Shown here: in pieces, positions 46,386-57,543 of the stretch | How the letters are laid out: each line of letters opens with the position of its first letter | How positions within the stretch are numbered: position 1 is the stretch's first letter | Assembly (NCBI RefSeq): GCF_030247195.1 | Contig: NC_080671.1 | Coordinates: 300,835,934-300,899,933 of the forward strand | Origin: Topomyia yanbarensis | Lineage: Eukaryota; Arthropoda; Insecta; Diptera; Culicidae | Direction: 5' to 3' | DNA length: 64,000 bases | Translations under genes and position numbers: made by a program | The notes under the pieces: generated by a model | What the model was told of the DNA's origin: nothing | The model's database searches: none | What the model saw: the letters and a program-made list of their open reading frames with translations, nothing else

Positions 46386-49025
46386 TTATTTTAGCTTCGG
46401 CAAATCTCCTCTCCTTCGTCCGTCTCCAGATCTCTCAAAACCTCTATCGAACCGTTTGTGTTTGTTTTTGTTGCTCATGTGGTACACCCCGCTTTGCTGA
46501 TGCTTGAATGTTTGGCTGCATATTTTACACGAGTACATCTTTTCCTTCACGTCGGTATTAGAAGCCTTGCATTTGGCCACATATGTGTTATACTTTTTAC
46601 CACAATCGCGACAATCGAACAGTTTCCCGGTGGCATGCAACTTCTCGTGCAGCCGGAAACTTTTTGCCGATCGGTAGACCTTGCTACATACTCGACATTT
46701 GTGCTCGGGCAGCATGTCGACTTCGCGTCCTATACCATTATCTGGTTGTGTTGGGTTCGCAGGTGCACCGTCAGATTGTAGAATTCGCGTCATCGAAGGT
46801 ACGGTGTCGCCATCTACAAAAGTTGTGCCTATGGGTGATGCAAATGTAAACAAATGATGTTAATTTTTCGTCAGTTTTCAAATGGACCATTTTCAAAATT
46901 TCAAGAATATTGAGTTAATTAAATAAGTGAAAGGGATTAAATAGACTTCCGCTAAACATTTCTGCTAAGCCACCAAACCATTGTCAAAGCTTTTTCGCAG
47001 AAAATATGGAATAAGAATTTCACGTTTTAGCATAGGTTTTCCTTTTGGTTAATTGCAAATTGTGATTTTAATATACAAATATATTGAAACGTAATTTTAA
47101 TGGTATGGGCCAATAGAGCATCAGCCCAATAAAGCATAACGTATATAGTTTGGTAGTTTTTTGAAAGAAAACGTGAAAAAAAGTTCTTATAAACTGGTCG
47201 AATTTCACTGAAAGTATAACTATCAAGAACACTCGTTATTCTGAACAGAAGTATGGAAATTCGGAATCCACCGAATTTTGACCGGTGTGTATTGCTTCTT
47301 ATGACAAGCGGAAACATCTGCCCAGCCAAAAACTACCTTGATAGCGTCCAACTGCTCAAAACCCACCCGTATTTCTTTAAAGCAAACTATATGCAAGTAT
47401 ATAGTCCTAAAATCTTATTCGCCATTACTGTGATATCCTCTTCGTGGTTAAAGACATCCGTCTGCGTGGTTGAAAACTGCAGATAACCTGCACATCAGTA
47501 TATTTTTCATTTTGCTCCATATACATTGATAGCTCCTGGCGGTATAAATATGGCCAACGAAAAATACACATTTCTCCATAACAAACTAATTGTATTGAGA
47601 GAAATTTTTACCATAAGTTGTATACATATTGCTTTTCAATCTGTAAATAAAATTTTTTCGCGAAAAGGGTATTTTTCAATTTTTTTTATCATTTTGAAAA
47701 CTTATTTGTTTTTTGCTTCACAAAAATGCGTTATGTTGAGGACACAAAATAAATATGTTCTACGACTTCTTTTACTCGTTTCATTACCAAATTAGCTCGT
47801 TTGATGATTTTTGTTTTGATTGGTGCTAAAAATTTCATGTATTTATGAAAAAACCGTTGAAAATGGCACGTTTAAAATTATTCATTTTCCATCATCCATT
47901 TGTTTACATGAACTTCACGCACACAAGCTGTCAAACTCAGCTTCGTAGTCGCGAATTGAGTGAACACTCGGGCGCAGAATTCGCACACGTGCGGAGTTTT
48001 CCCGGGTGTGCAACCTGACGTGTATCTTCAGCGTTATCGATTGAGTGAATGTTTTCGAACAGTGGGGACACATTTGAACGGCTTTTCACCTGTAACAAGT
48101 AAACAGTATATAATTGGAATTTACAGAAAAGAAAGTAAAACCATAACCTACTCGTGTGCCATCCAATGTGCGTCGTCATCAGGTACTTGCCCGCAACTGT
48201 GCCCGCAAACTCTTTATTACAATATGGACATCGGTTCCGAATGGGTAATGAACGATCCTTCTTTAGCGGCAAACCATCAGATCCCTTTTCTCCCTTCGAA
48301 CTATTTTGTTTCATCTTGCGATCCGGATCCATAAATCGACGAAAACGCTCTGCAAATGACCCATTTCAACTTTTTCTTCTCCCAACCCCCTAATAACGTA
48401 AATCTTCCCGTTCTCTCCCTTGATGCGCATTTCGGTTTTTGGTTCCAAAGGAAAATGTTTAATTCATCAGCATCTTCCACTGCGTTTTCGATATCTGATC
48501 GCTCATCGTCCGCGCCCTCGTGTACTAACTCTGGATCCACTTTGATGTCAACTTCTTCCGCGCTAGGTCGAATCTAAAAGCAGCTTTCGGAAATAATTAG
48601 CTGCTGTATGAGGGTTCGGCGGCGTTTGTAACATGTAATGTAGTTAAATTGCACTAGCGAGGCAATGGAGAAATTTGGCATCGTCAGGGTGCACCTGATT
48701 TGTTCCTTTCGTTCCATACCGTGTTTATCGCCGTTTTGTATGTCCAATTCCATACCGTGTTCATCGCCGTTTTGTATGTCCAACAATACAAGTGGATTAA
48801 ATATTTTTCAAATTCCCGTTCTAATCATTTTTTGTCCAATTGAAGTCTGCCTAAACACACACTAATTGTGGTTTTTTTCCTCCAGCTGACTTATATAAAA
48901 CTCAGCCAATTTAAACGTTCGAAATAGCTCGTCTGAAGTATTTATAAAGGTGTTGAAATGATCTGTGTCGCTGTAAAACTTATTCAGGAGACGTATTGTG
49001 TAGATATCTGACGTTTGAAATACGC
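46386..49025 (-). pseudogene. C2H2 zinc-finger gene, left copy (degenerate)
   Basis: Minus strand, 5' to 3': an N-terminal piece (49025-48840), an acidic segment VDPELVHEGADDERSDIENA (48546-48480) followed by QKPKCASRERTGRFTLL, then fingers in shifting frames: CPYCNKEFAGT...HIGWH (about 48235-48170), CPHCSKTFTQSITLKIH (about 48065), CEFCARVFTQF (about 47980), and after a gap HKCRVCSKVYRSAKSFRLHEK (about 46705) and FDCRDCGKKYNTY, ending GDLPKLK at 46386. Frameshifts near 48000 and 46770 break it. Probably a sequence-specific DNA-binding protein originally. The 46862-47934 gap may be an intron or an insertion. Confidence 0.65.
46862..47934. other. Left-arm-specific sequence (intron or insertion) of the zinc-finger copy
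   Basis: AT-rich, with no recognisable protein. In the right copy the flanking finger-coding parts are adjacent, so this is either an intron lost there or an insertion here. Confidence 0.45.
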
Positions 49026-49142
49026 ACACCAAGATCTCGCAATTTTATACTACCGCCCTCCCCTTAAGCCCAGGAGTGGTTTGTTTTCCTCCCAATCCAA
49101 ACGTCAAAACGGCACAGTACCAACGCAGCAGGATAAGTCTAT
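49026..49142 (-). promoter_or_regulatory. Putative promoter of the zinc-finger gene, left copy
   Basis: Reading the minus strand: GGGAGGAAAACAAACCAC, TGGGCTTAAGGGGAGGGCGG, AGTATAAAATTGCGAG (TATA-like). The same block lies upstream of the right copy and a third time near 60900, always just before the same transcript start region. Confidence 0.45.
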
Positions 49143-49274
49143 ACCGGTTGGTCAGGTTCCATCATAAAAAAAATCCGACCGAAAAGCTGTTTTCGATTTG
49201 TTTTCCTCCACCTGTGGCTGGTGGAAGAAAGCAAATCGTTGATCACACAAATGCAGTTACAGATTGCCAAGTAT

Positions 49275-49960
49275 AGCTAAGTATGCACCTCTTGCGAAAT
49301 GAAATTTCCTATACAAAACCTATGCATAAAAAACGCCGCGAAATGCTTGCGAAAAAAATTTCATTTTGTTTTCGTAAGCGGTACGCACCTCTCGCGAAAA
49401 CGATAACGAAAATTGCAGTTAGCCGAGACACGGTTCGACAAACGATAAGTTTCTTATTACTTCCGCGAGATAGCGCAGCTTTCTATGCGCTGTCACCAAG
49501 GCAAGATTTTTCCTTGCGAAATATTGGACAGCGATATTAGGTTTGTTCCAGTACCAGGAGAAACTGGAAGTACTCCGGAGCAAACAGGGAGAAAATCGTT
49601 CCTGTATTATCTTCTTTTCTTTTTCTTCTTCTGGTAGCAAATCGGAGTGAAAAGGAGCAAGAATTTTTTGCTCCGGAGCAACAGGGAGTGACTTCCGTGT
49701 ACTGGAACAAACCTATTATTCCGCTCAGAGGCTCGCGAAATTTTGACAGATTCCGATAAAAAAATATTAAAAAACTCAGTCATGTTTTTTTTCTATTATT
49801 TTGTTCATCGCAATTTGTCAAAATTTTTTGGTCGTGAATTTTATTTTATGATGCAATATTTGATAATCGAATGGTAAGTTTTAAAATATGATCGGAATTT
49901 TTAACTCAAAATAATTAATCAATATGTAATGATTATTTGCAGCACGCTCGAACAAACGCA
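49275..49960 (+). repeat. R3 dispersed repeat, copy 1
   Basis: It starts GCTAAGTATGCACCTCTTGC and includes CATAAAAAACGCCGCGAAATG, GGTACGCACCTCTCGCGAAA, GCGCTGTCACCAAGGCAA, and ends near GCACGCTCGAACAAA. A second copy is at 61963-62460 and a short reversed piece at 55243-55282. Non-coding. Confidence 0.7.
49540..49713. mobile_element. 174-bp MITE (GGTTTGTTCCAGTAC ends), copy 1
   Basis: The inverted ends GGTTTGTTCCAGTAC and GTACTGGAACAAACC are perfect. The inner words GTACTCCGGAGCAAACAGGG and GCTCCGGAGCAACAGGGAGT are also complementary in part. Comparison with the empty site in R3 copy 2 (near 62220) shows a 5-bp TATTA duplication. A sister copy is at 56879-57053. Confidence 0.85.
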
Positions 49961-51379
49961 GATTCAGTCGCAACGGTGAAAAGTTATACGATAGGTGAAT
50001 AAGTTGAAAGAATGGTGAAAACTCATGCAAACTTTCAAAATCACTAGAGCAGTCTTTTTCATCAGCACCATCCATCGATCTACCATAGATTAGTGTCGTT
50101 GCGAAAAAGTGTAAAGTTCCGTTGTCCCAAATCACCCGATAACTTTCTTTCGGAAGCCAAATTGCCAGTTTGGATTTCTAGCTTATGCATCGAGGCGTGC
50201 TGTATGACGGGACGGAATATTCTAAATTCAATATCCAGTAGTAGCAAACAGGCATTAACAATATGGTTTCGATAGTCATGGGCATTCTGGAGCTATCTCG
50301 CAAAGTGGGTTTCGTCACCGGCTACGAATCGATTACTATGGAAAACGCCCACACTGGAAGGCAAAATGCATTTCTCGCTGCGGTCAGGCCATGCACCGTT
50401 TGGGCTCCCTCCAGAAAAAAATCAAATCACTGCACCGGAAACTGTCGGAAGTGTTTACTTGTTCAAAACCGACAGCTAAAGTTTTCAGAAATTATATTTT
50501 TGTGATAGTTTGACTGAACATCTTTTTTTCTCAAGAGCAAACCCAAGCATGCTAATTATATGGTGGATGTATATGTGTAGTTACGTGGAGCATGCCAACT
50601 AGGATCGATTACGGATCCAAGACAATCTCGGTACATATACGTCTGAAGAAACACAAGATGTTTTATACTATTGTCACTTCCGATGTGGCAGTTTTCATGT
50701 CGCCACGCATGTTATGCCCAACTGGCTCATGATTTTCGCATCATTGACATAAATAAATAAATAGTGTCGATATCATTTCGTACTTCAGATAGTGCGATAC
50801 TATTGGAGATTTTGTAAGCGAATATACTTCCCGCAATCTTTCATTGTGGGTATTTAAACCGACGGGAGATCGAGAACTTGGCACGGAAGAAAATATATAA
50901 CAGGTTGGGTATGGTTTTATTTCGGCAACGAAGATTTTCGTGTCTGTAATTGAAAATACGAATCTCAAAGCGATCGTCTGACGGCCCGGGAACGCTGGCG
51001 TTTGCAGCGAGCGACAAGCTGACTTAGGCTCATGGAAAGTACTGATACAAATAGTAATTTTGATGTTTGTTCCTAATTGATCAACTCGCTTAGGTGATGG
51101 ATGGTGTGAATCCTGCTAGGCTATGAGACTATAGTTCAGGACAGGAGTGCATTTGATTACCATAAGGATAGCTAATTTCTCGGTGTTTTTAGACTGGTTA
51201 GCTCGGTCAATATTTCTGACTCATGGAAATGTCACGTTCTCGGGTCGGTGTGATCTGTGCGATTGGAATAAGATAGATTGATATTTCGTTCATCTTTGAT
51301 ATATTTATTATTTCTAATATACTTTATGGAAAAAGTCTAAAACGACAGGATCCTTGGATGTTTTGTTGAACATGGTTGA
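49961..51379. other. No firm gene; short coding-like fragment at 50340-50490
   Basis: In one plus-strand frame GSLQKKIKSLHRKLSEVF gives a coiled-coil-like basic segment (about 50408-50462), but stops and shifts flank it and I cannot assign a family. The rest is unremarkable AT-rich DNA. Confidence 0.3.
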
Positions 51380-52730
51380 TGATCACATTATTACCCAATG
51401 CATAACGCCTCGATAGTGGTATATCGAGGAGACAAAAAGGGGTTATTGGCTTTTTTATGGTTTGTATTTTTTCATACTCAGCACCAGTCCAAACTAATGG
51501 TCAGCCAACAGCGTGTGCACACTGGCGTGGCCGACTAGCGGGTCGGCATAGATTGACTTTAGCTGTGGGCCGTGTTTGCAAAAATTGTTCCACAGTTTAA
51601 TGGCAGTCTTGGTGGCCAGGGCTCGCAGTGGAGGTCATTGTGTTTCGATTTATCGCTCGACTTCGTCATCGGGCACAGGTTAATTAAATAGATGTGGGTA
51701 GAAGCTTGTTAGTGGTTGTGATGTAGTAATTGTGGTTTTTAGTACGTGTGTGCAATTGTTGTTTGCTAGTCGTATGTCTGAATGTGTATGTTTGGCTGAG
51801 TGTTTGTGGCGGCTGGGTCAGGGAGTGAATGCAGAGATGGTGTGCGTGATTGATTGGTTTGTGGCCCTTCCTTGGATTGGTTGGACACTTTACTGGTGTT
51901 CGTAATTCGTATATTCGACTCGGCTCATTTGGGAGGATCGGATTGGATAGGTTAAGGTGCGATTAATTTGCCGATGGACATAAATCATCCATTCCCGGTC
52001 AGCGTAGCATGAAGGGATTCTAACAGAATGTAGTTTGCGTTGGTGGTAGGAAGATATTTGCTGGCGTTTGGACGAGCTCAGGCGGTCTGATTGCATGCAA
52101 CATGTATTATTTTCTTCTACTTCATTCATTTGTCTAGTTCTGCTTTTCCACTACTCATGTATCACGAACACGCCCTTTATTTATGCATTATACATACTTT
52201 TATATCTGCGTTTCGTTTCTTCTGCTGTATATTGTATGCATTGGATATATTCGGTCTATCTACTAATTGAATGCTTATTACAAGTTTATGCTAGAAAATG
52301 CATAAAAATCACAGCAGTATAAAAGAGACGGGAATAGAAAGTATGCTAACTCTGCATATTTTTGTTTTTCAGTGAACGGTATCGGTCAATTGATACGCTT
52401 CTACTTAATCTTTTTGCATCGTTTTTTCTTTATTCGACATGTTATTTTCCTTTTTGTTGCTACATCTTGGATTAGATTCATGCTAGCACTCACTAACACA
52501 ATCAATTGTATATTTTCTCATATACACTCACAATTTCTCTCATTCCGAACGTACGAACGCACATGGTCTTCGCGACGGCATGGGCGCGAACATGCAGTTG
52601 CGGTCCTCCACACATGCTTATGCCCGTGATCTCGTCAACAGATACACCCTGGAAATTGAATGAAGGTTTTAGCGCTTATAAATTTCCAACAAGGTCTCAA
52701 GCACTAGTCCACTGCGATCATGAATGGGTC
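51380..52730 (+). repeat. R2 dispersed repeat, copy 3 (longest)
   Basis: It shares an ordered set of words with 26190-28150 (TCGATAGTGGTATATCGAGG, GTGGCCGACTAGCGGGTCGG, GGCTGGGTCAGGGAGTGAA, GGATCGGATTGGATA, CATCCATTCCCGGTCAGCGT). At 52207-52330 it contains a relative of the 35282-35362 hairpin, and R1-like words (CAGGTCTCAAGCA, ATCATGAATGGGTCAC) near its end. Non-coding. Confidence 0.6.
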
Positions 52731-52732
52731 AC

Positions 52733-52853
52733 TAGAAAACACCGAAAAAAGATATGTCCTCAAGCATGAATCGAACCTGTAATCACCCAACTAGGAACTG
52801 GGAGATCGCAAGTTCGATTCCTGCTTGAGGACATCTTTTCTCGGTGTTTCTAA
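52733..52853. repeat. 121-bp palindrome with tRNA-like 3' half
   Basis: The outer arms ACACCGAAAAAAGATATGTCCTCAAG / CTTGAGGACATCTTTTCTCGGTGT pair over about 28 bases, continuing as TGAATCGAACCTG / AGTTCGATTCCTG. The right half looks like a tRNA anticodon arm (CCCAA CTAGGAA CTGGG), T-arm (GCAAG TTCGATT CCTGC) and acceptor strand, but the left half is an inverted T-arm and not a D-arm. It is not a functional tRNA; more likely a MITE derived from a tRNA-like hairpin. Confidence 0.6.
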
Positions 52854-52904
52854 TAAAAAGGTGAATTTTCACCGTTTCTCTATTCTCTCCGTTCCGGTCA
52901 TTCT

Positions 52905-53105
52905 CTGTCCCTGTCTCTATTTATTTATTCATTTATTGATCTGTTTATATTTATAGGTTTATTCATTCTAATCTATTTTTCATTTATTAATTAAAAACTT
53001 ATTTATTTATTTGTTTATTTATTTAATTATACCCATCTATTTGTTCGTATGTTTAATTATTTTAGATATTTTATTATTTATTTATTTGGTCATTTTCAGT
53101 TTATG
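52905..53105. repeat. (TTTA)n low-complexity stretch
   Basis: Interrupted TTTATTTA words, densest at 52918-53090. Confidence 0.8.
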
Positions 53106-53111
53106 TATCAA

Positions 53112-53390
53112 TTAAATATCGCCAAAAGTTGGAAAGTTGAAATCTAAATTAATTTTTTTTTCATCTGCTACACTTTCTGCAATTATTTTGAACACGCTCG
53201 CTAAGCTGTCCTCCCTAATAAAAATATTATACGCCAATTTTAACCCATATAGTCCAGCTATTCCACATATTGTTTGGATGACCCTGAACAGGTCGTTAGG
53301 CTCTTGAATGATAAGATGGTTATCAGGGCTGTCCCACTCCGAATCCATCCATGCGCCGCATGCTTTTGAAAATTTTAAATTATTAAGGTT
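53112..53390 (-). pseudogene. Odorant-receptor-like (7tm_6) fragment, N-terminal type
   Basis: Minus strand: WMDSEWDSPDNHLIIQEPND, then DLFRVIQTICGIAGLYGLKL, then NIFIREDSLASVFKIIAESV. The hydrophobic helix followed by a basic-acid REDSL...I segment resembles the first transmembrane region of insect odorant receptors. A MITE (53397-53532) sits at its 5' side. No start codon of its own and no full seven-helix set, so a remnant. Weak identification. Confidence 0.35.
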
Positions 53391-53396
53391 GGACAG

Positions 53397-53532
53397 AGAA
53401 TGGTCAAAAATTGAAAACGAAAAAAACAGTTTTTTCCACACCGTGTGTTAGATCTTCATAAAAATCAATCAGCTTATGTAGAATGTTGTTACAGTACTGC
53501 GTTTTCGATTTTTGCGCATTCTCTGTTCAACC
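53397..53532. mobile_element. 136-bp piggyBac-like MITE with TTAA target duplication
   Basis: The ends GGTTGGACAGAGAATG and CATTCTCTGTTCAACC (one mismatch) are flanked by TTAA at 53393-53396 and 53533-53536. The partial relatives are at 7455-7570 and 12668-12782. Confidence 0.82.
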
Positions 53533-53540
53533 TTAATCTT

Positions 53541-53811
53541 CTGGATCACCTCAATATTACAACAAATGAGATAAGTACACTAACATCCCGGCTTGCTTAA
53601 CGGACTGATTCGCGAGTTTTTTTTACAGATCCTCACATTGATCCCAGTAGCGAGTTTGTTCGTGCATTCTCTCAATCCACGAAGTTCCCTTGCCAACCTA
53701 AAATAAATGATCTGCACGATTGAAAACTTATCGGCATACAATATGCCATAGGTGTGAAGAAAATGGCGATTTATTTTCAATCTGTCTAAAAAATGATAAG
53801 CAAACCTCCAG
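53541..53811 (-). pseudogene. Odorant-receptor-like fragment, middle type
   Basis: Minus strand: HFLHTYGILYADKFSIVQII followed by YFRLARELRGLRECTNKLAT. The FxxLARELRxL pattern is common in the mid region of insect odorant receptors. It lies upstream of a segment that looks N-terminal, so the two pieces may belong to two tandem genes or a rearranged one. Weak identification. Confidence 0.3.
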
Positions 53812-55293
53812 TGTTCAGAGAAATCACATGACAGTAATTTCTCAACCGAGATCTCAACGAAAATCGTTCAGTATTTTTTAGTAATATTGCTTTTTAGTTT
53901 TAGTATGAACCAGAATACTAAGCATTACCTCTGTGTCATAACATTTCAATGTCAGTGTGCGTCATGAGATTCCGGACGTTATGACGCAGTATTTCAGATA
54001 CTGTAACAAGAATAAACTCGGACTGACGGACTTAGACAAATTTGTCGGATCTTATGACGCATTTATTATTAATTTCATTCCTGTTATTGCAAAAGTATGA
54101 CCAATACAAAGGAATGGACAAGCCTTACACTCATTTTTCCAAATAGTTTTGGTAGCGAGAATCAATTGAATTGAAAGACCTAAAATAAATAGAAAGTAGT
54201 GTAGACTAATACTGACAGTCGGTATTGAAAGAACTTGTTTATAGCTAAAGGTGCTTCACGCTTTTAGCGCCGCCCCCGATAACTATACTTGGTGCGATTT
54301 GGAACCAAAGTTCGCAATATATGTTCAGGTTAATCTTGACGAGTGCGTGGATGACTTTGTAGAGTGTGATTACAGTGGCTTAGTTGATGTCGGCGGTAGC
54401 GTCAGCTTGAAGAAATACACTTACAAAAAAACAAGGCGCACGGGTATCGATTTTGTAGGTGATCTGAAATTTGAAAATTAGCTTAGTATTCATGAAGCTT
54501 CAAATCTTGTTAGATACATTTTATCATGCGACAAAATCGGTAAATCTTTTCGCATACCTTACGGTTGTTCTGGGCTCTGCAGTCTTTTTTAATATTAGCT
54601 GCTAGTAAGCGTTGACGCTAAACGTAGCTGCTTTTGGTTGAATTGAACCTTGAAAGGGATCGTTTTATTTATTGTGATCGATCCCTTCGGTGCTCCGCAG
54701 AATTGAATAGTCTTGTTAACTTGAAGATGACTTGGTTGTAACCAACAACTACAACCACCTAACGAGACTTTCTTGTAGAAGTTTAAATTGTGCTACTCAA
54801 CAACCTTCTCACTGGTATAAGTGCTTCCGTATTCGGACCGCTGTACCACATGAACATTGGCGGAAGCTGTTTTTCCATAGAAATCTGCACCTATCATCTG
54901 GAAAATACCCGTTAGGAGTGGAATGAAAACGCTATTGGTTACCATACTTGCACTTCATACTGAGAGGTAGTCACTTTTCACTGGACTTTTAGGGTCTACA
55001 CAAATTGTCTAGTTGTATAATTTACACCTCGGCTCAAAAAATTAGAGTAAAAAACATTACATTATGAAAATATATTTTGCTTTTTGGAAATGATCAATAA
55101 TTTTATTTTCAGCAAAAATATAAACAAATAACAGCTGATCTCTTTTCAACAGTCAGAAGCGACATCTGATGGCAAACGCACTGAAACTTGGTTGTCAAGT
55201 TTTCGTGAACAAATGTCAAAATTCCATGCGGAATAAGGAGAATTTTTCCGCAAGCTCATTTCGCAAGAGGTGCATACTAAGCTTATTCTATAT
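53812..55293. other. No recognised gene; one coding-like ORF at 54251-54481
   Basis: The 76-aa plus-strand frame 54251-54481 (acidic VNLDECVDDFVECDYSGLVD, then basic KKYTYKKTRR) has a coding look but no family I know. A reversed scrap of R3 is at 55243-55282. The remainder is AT-rich intergenic DNA. Confidence 0.35.
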
Positions 55294-56309
55294 AATCATG
55301 TATGAACAGCATGCTTTGATCGAACAGCGCTTTCAAATTAATTTTTCTTCTACTCGACCTGTCAACACGAAGGGTAGACAAATTTGATTGCGTGGTGAGT
55401 CATAAAATTATTACCCTTTTGTATGGGACCTTGGCGTATTTAATTTGTATTTGATCACACTCTGCATAATCACGAACAAAGGAGTGTGATATAGTTGCTT
55501 CGACCATTCATAAAAATAAAACAAATTTTCTGGAAAATCATTTGGCATCCCTGCGCTAATACAAATATTTCAAATGTTTGCACTCTTGAAAATTCATGAA
55601 GTTCAAACAGCACAAAATTTTTTCGCATGGCGATTTGTTTGACATATACGCCGGTTTGACTATATTTGACAAACAGTGTACTGATCCATCAAACTTGTTT
55701 TATTATGTTTGTCAAACAATATTAGGCGTAACGTCCGGTAATGCATCAATGCAAATATTTGATGAAAAAAGTTTGTTAAACAGTTGATCTCGTGTACTGG
55801 CCTTGTCAAATTTGTTTGTCAAACACGTTTATTTGATCAAATTTTGCTTAATAAAATATTTTACGTTATGACAAACAGTGTACTGGTAGCTTAAATTGAT
55901 GCGTTACCGGACGTTACGCCTAATTTTTGTCAAATATAGTCAAACCGGCGTATACGTCAAACAAATCGCCATGCGAAAAAAAAATTGTGCTGTTTGAACT
56001 TCATGAATTTTCAAGAGTGCAAACACATGAAATATTTGTGTTAGCGCAGGGATGCCAAATGATTTTCCAGAAAATTTGCTCTATTTTTATGAATGGTCGA
56101 AGCAACTATATCGCACTCCTTTGTTCGTGATTATGCAGAGTGTGATCAAATACAAATTAAATACACCAAGGTCCCATACAAAAGAGTAATCATTTTATGA
56201 CTCACCACCCAATCAAATTTGTCTACCCTTCGTGTTGACAGGTCGAATTGTAGAAGGAAAATTAATTTAGAAGCGCTGTTCGGTCAAAGCATGCTGTTCA
56301 TATATGATT
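55294..56309. repeat. Palindrome with 380-bp arms around a 253-bp spacer
   Basis: Arms 55294-55673 and 55927-56309 are reverse complements with scattered differences (starting AATCATG...TATGAACAGCATGC). The spacer carries AACAGTGTACTG words at both sides and a second inverted pair, GGCGTAACGTCCGGTAA / TTACCGGACGTTACGCC. The AACAGTGTACTGG words also mark the outer ends of the large inverted duplication (45311, 59902), so the same small element family is involved. Confidence 0.8.
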
Positions 56310-56644
56310 GAAATTTTCCTTTCATTTGTTTTCATTTTATAGAGTACTTGGCAATCTGTAACTGCATTTGTGTGTTCAACGATTTGTTTTCTTCCACCAG
56401 TCACAGGTGGAGGAAAACAAATCGAAAATAGCTTTTCGGTCGGATTTTTTTATGATGGAACCTGACCAACCGGTATAGACCTGGGACGGGACGTGTAAAG
56501 TGAAGAAAAGTAACTGTCACCGCGAACCGGCAATGGCCTATCATTGCCAACCGGACCTTTTTTGACGATTTTCATTTTCTTGGAATGGACAATTGAGTTC
56601 TACAAGATGACGACACGAATGAACTCATGGTGAATAAAGTTCAT

Positions 56645-56769
56645 GTTTGACAATTCTCGGTGGTTTGTTTACCTTGTCAGTTGCGTGAGTGCGAGTGCAA
56701 CGGGTGCTCATCTATTACATTCGAACTCACGTAACTTCCATGTAAACAAACCACCGAGAATTGTCAAAC
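56645..56769. mobile_element. 125-bp MITE with perfect 28-bp inverted repeats
   Basis: The arms 56645-56672 and 56742-56769 (GTTTGACAATTCTCGGTGG... and complement) match perfectly. A further pair TTGCGTGAGT/ACTCACGTAA lies inside. GTTCAT-like words flank both sides. Confidence 0.8.
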
Positions 56770-56878
56770 GAAGTTCATCCGGCTCATTTTGTGGGGTTAC
56801 GTCGGTTGGTGTAAAACCTAATGCCTGGGTAGTATCGTAATATCCTGGCTGTATACAAGGTGTATTTAAAAAACATAA

Positions 56879-57053
56879 GGTTTGTTCCAGTACCAGGAGA
56901 AATTGGAAGTACTCCGGAGCAAACAGGGAGAAAATCGTTCCTGTACTATCTTCTTCTCTTTTTTCTTCTTCTGGTGGCAAACCGGAGTGAAAAGGAGCAA
57001 GAATTTTTTGCTCCGGAGCAACAGGGAGTAACTTCCATGTACTGGAACAAACC
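56879..57053. mobile_element. 175-bp MITE (GGTTTGTTCCAGTAC ends), copy 2
   Basis: Same family as 49540-49713, over 90 per cent alike by eye, with perfect terminal inverted repeats. It is inserted inside the hAT element, so it is younger than that insertion. Confidence 0.85.
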
Positions 57054-57415
57054 TATATTTTACGTGTTGCTTAGATGCATGTAGATGCACACAAACAAAT
57101 ATGCAAAATTCACCAAAGGCACGTGCAATTTAATTATTCTACTCAACAGTTATGGTTATTGTTGTTTTACACAGTTTAGACAACTACAAATATGTTTGTA
57201 TTTGGTTCAGACAAATGATAACATAGTTCATGTCATGTTCGAGCTCTTTTATTTTCGGCACAAAGCAATACCTCATCGGCAGAAACCTATGCCGCATCGG
57301 CACAACACTATCATCAGCATTTGCTTGAAATTATTTTGTAAGCGGATTTTTCCCTGCAAAATAACATCAATATCGGGAGGGAAAAAGAAGACCGTCTTCG
57401 CATGTCCCGTCCCAG

Positions 57416-57543
57416 GTATAGACTTATCCAGCTGCGTTTGTACTGTGCCGTTTTGACGTTTGGATTGGGAGGAAAACAAACCACTCCTGGGCTTAAGGGC
57501 AGGGCGGTAGTATAAAATTGCGAGCTGTTGTGCGTATTTCAAA
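57416..57543 (+). promoter_or_regulatory. Putative promoter of the zinc-finger gene, right copy
   Basis: GGGAGGAAAACAAACCAC, GGGCTTAAGGGCAGGGCGGT and AGTATAAAATTGCGAG (TATA-like, about 57509-57524), followed within 30-40 bases by the conserved TTTCAAATGTCAGATATCT start region. The hAT element sits directly upstream (ends 57415). Confidence 0.45.

Larger units (their letters stand above)
45311..49274. repeat. Inverted duplication, left arm
   Basis: It runs from TAAGCTACCAGTACACTG at 45311 to ACAGATTGCCAAGTA at 49260-49274, and matches the complement of 56347-59902. Arm-specific differences are a foldback MITE (45991-46160) and about 1.07 kb at 46862-47934 that is missing from the right arm. 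Divergence between arms looks like several per cent. Confidence 0.85.
56481..57415. mobile_element. 935-bp non-autonomous hAT element with 8-bp target duplication
   Basis: The ends CTGGGACGGGACGTG and CATGTCCCGTCCCAG (one mismatch) are flanked by perfect GTATAGAC repeats at 56473-56480 and 57416-57423. The uninterrupted site is present in the left arm at about 49123-49145. No transposase frame is visible. It hosts two further MITEs (56645-56769, 56879-57053). Confidence 0.9.

Noticed and set aside
52742..52845. Possible functional tRNA (anticodon-like AGG or CCT)
   Set aside because: There is no D-arm; the 5' half is an inverted copy of the T-arm, so the sequence is a palindrome and not a cloverleaf.
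57085..57456. 123-aa open frame spanning the hAT right end
   Set aside because: It crosses the hAT terminus and the target duplication, so it cannot be an old gene, and it has no transposase motif.
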